Notes under the pieces: generated by a model | Databases searched by the model: none | What the model saw: only the letters and a program-made list of their open reading frames with translations | Told to the model about the DNA's origin: nothing | Program-made: the position numbers and the translations under genes | Assembly (NCBI GenBank): GCA_002788555.1 | Contig: PFRL01000031.1 | Coordinates: forward strand, 1 to 6,027 | DNA length: 6,027 nt | Reading direction: 5' to 3' | Source: Parcubacteria group bacterium CG_4_9_14_0_2_um_filter_35_11 | GTDB taxonomy: Bacteria; Patescibacteriota; Minisyncoccia; Minisyncoccales; GCA-002788555 | Part shown: positions 5,428 through 6,027 of the stretch, piece by piece | How the letters are laid out: each line of letters starts with the position of its first letter | How positions within the stretch are numbered: position 1 is the first letter of the stretch

Positions 5428-5458
5428 ATTAGTAATTCGATAAAATTCGTAATTCGTA
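5428..5458 (+). repeat. AT-rich heptamer array upstream of rplJ
   Basis: The units are ATTAGTA (5428-5434), ATTCGAT (5435-5441), three A bases, then ATTCGTA twice (5445-5451 and 5452-5458). The array fills the space between the attenuator and the rplJ start and leaves no Shine-Dalgarno sequence. The same units recur downstream of rplJ in the opposite orientation. Confidence 0.65.
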
Positions 5459-5464
5459 GAACAT

Positions 5465-5977
5465 ATGTTAACCAAAGAGGAAAAAAGACAATTTGTTAAA
5501 GAGCTAATAAAAAAAATTAAAAGAAATAAATTAGTAGTATTTTGCAATTTCGAAAGGATATCTTCCGGAAGACAAAGAGAACTTAAAAAAGAATTTCAGA
5601 AGATGGGAGGAGAAATTTTTGTGGCAAAGAGAAGATTATTGCAGAAAGCTCTTGAGAAAGAGAGCATTCAATTCCCAGAGATTACTGGTCCGACAATAAT
5701 CGGCCTTACTCCAGAGGAGATTTTGCCCACCAAAATTTTGAAGTTTTTCCCCAAAAAGAAAGAGAAACTTGAGTTCATCGGAGGTATATTAAAAGAAGAA
5801 GGGAGATATACTGTTTTAGCTAAAGAAGAATTGAAAGAGTTAGCCATACTTCCAACAAAAGAAGAGCTTTTATCTAATATTACAAGAGTTTTACAAGCTC
5901 CGATTTATAATTTCTATTCAGTATTAAATGGGAATATTAAAAAACTAGGGTATATTCTCGCGAATATCCGCGGATAG
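5465..5977 (+). CDS. rplJ: 50S ribosomal protein L10
   Basis: L10 forms the base of the ribosomal stalk: its N-terminal domain binds 23S rRNA and its C-terminal helix carries L7/L12 dimers. The 170 residues match the usual 165-180. Typical features are the N-terminal helix LTKEEKRQFVKELIKKIK, strand LVVFCNFERIS, the ELKKEFQKMGGEIFVAKRRLLQKAL stretch where many bacteria have KN-x-L, ITGPTIIGLT, LEFIGGILKEEG, and the hallmark ILPTKEELL (128-136) followed by VLQAPIYNF. The ATG at 5465 gives the normal N-terminus, and no Shine-Dalgarno precedes it. Its leader holds a likely autoregulatory attenuator. In most bacteria rplK and rplA precede rplJ and rplL follows; here a CapA gene and a non-coding element precede it, and any rplL would lie beyond the window. 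The low-homology C-terminal helix is as expected. Confidence 0.95.
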   Translation: MLTKEEKRQFVKELIKKIKRNKLVVFCNFERISSGRQRELKKEFQKMGGEIFVAKRRLLQKALEKESIQFPEITGPTIIGLTPEEILPTKILKFFPKKKEKLEFIGGILKEEGRYTVLAKEELKELAILPTKEELLSNITRVLQAPIYNFYSVLNGNIKKLGYILANIRG

Positions 5978-6000
5978 TAAAGGTCACAAAATTAACCTAC

Positions 6001-6025
6001 TACTAATTTACGAATATTTACTAAT
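6001..6025 (-). repeat. Inverted AT-rich heptamer array downstream of rplJ
   Basis: On the + strand the units are TACTAAT (6001-6007), TACGAAT (6009-6015) and TACTAAT (6019-6025). They are exact reverse complements of the ATTAGTA and ATTCGTA units before rplJ, so the two arrays flank that gene in inverted orientation. The array may continue past the window. Confidence 0.6.
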
Positions 6026-6027
6026 AT

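Noticed and set aside
5965..5976. Perfect palindrome TATCCGCGGATA at the end of rplJ
   Set aside because: It lies in coding sequence up to the stop codon, is only 12 bases and has no T-tract, so it is not supported as an operator or terminator.

Overview
The window is a compact, AT-rich piece of bacterial chromosome with every recognised gene on the + strand. Very short intergenic gaps, no clear Shine-Dalgarno sequence before most starts, and protein variants I associate with Candidate Phyla Radiation genomes suggest Patescibacteria, perhaps a Parcubacteria-like lineage. That placement is an inference from style and not from a marker phylogeny.

Positions 1-3243 hold four closely packed genes: the C-terminal part of a polyprenyl diphosphate synthase (its 5' end lies off the window), a protein-L-isoaspartate O-methyltransferase (pcm), a membrane-anchored calcineurin-like metallophosphoesterase and the endolytic murein transglycosylase mltG. 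The last two overlap by 4 bases. Three of the four relate plausibly to isoprenoid carriers, lipid phosphates or peptidoglycan, so this looks like an envelope-biased operon with a protein-repair gene in it.

Positions 3218-3469 hold a good sigma70-type promoter overlapping the mltG stop, then a GC-rich (about 62%) foldable stretch with several hairpins and a canonical G-quadruplex motif. It leads into a DJ-1/PfpI-family gene and a CapA-family gene separated by one base. The stretch is either a long structured leader, a small RNA or a repeat element.

Positions 5073-5464 are non-coding but dense. First comes a 164-base element bounded by perfect 13-base inverted repeats and containing a branched fold. 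Its right end is followed two bases later by a consensus TTGACA box. After it comes what reads as a complete L10 leader: a kink-turn hairpin, a 10-bp antiterminator helix and a GC terminator hairpin that exclude one another. It leads into rplJ (ribosomal protein L10). The inferred circuit is that excess L10 binds the kink-turn, breaks the antiterminator and lets the terminator shut off rplJ.

A family of short AT-rich heptamers (ATTAGTA/ATTCGTA and the opposite-strand form TACTAAT/TACGAAT) occurs in three gaps: before pcm, just before rplJ and, inverted, just after rplJ. No transposase, CRISPR array, rRNA or complete tRNA is seen. The best candidates for undescribed biology are the two structured intergenic elements and the heptamer family; the L10 attenuator is a known concept in what may be a little-studied lineage.
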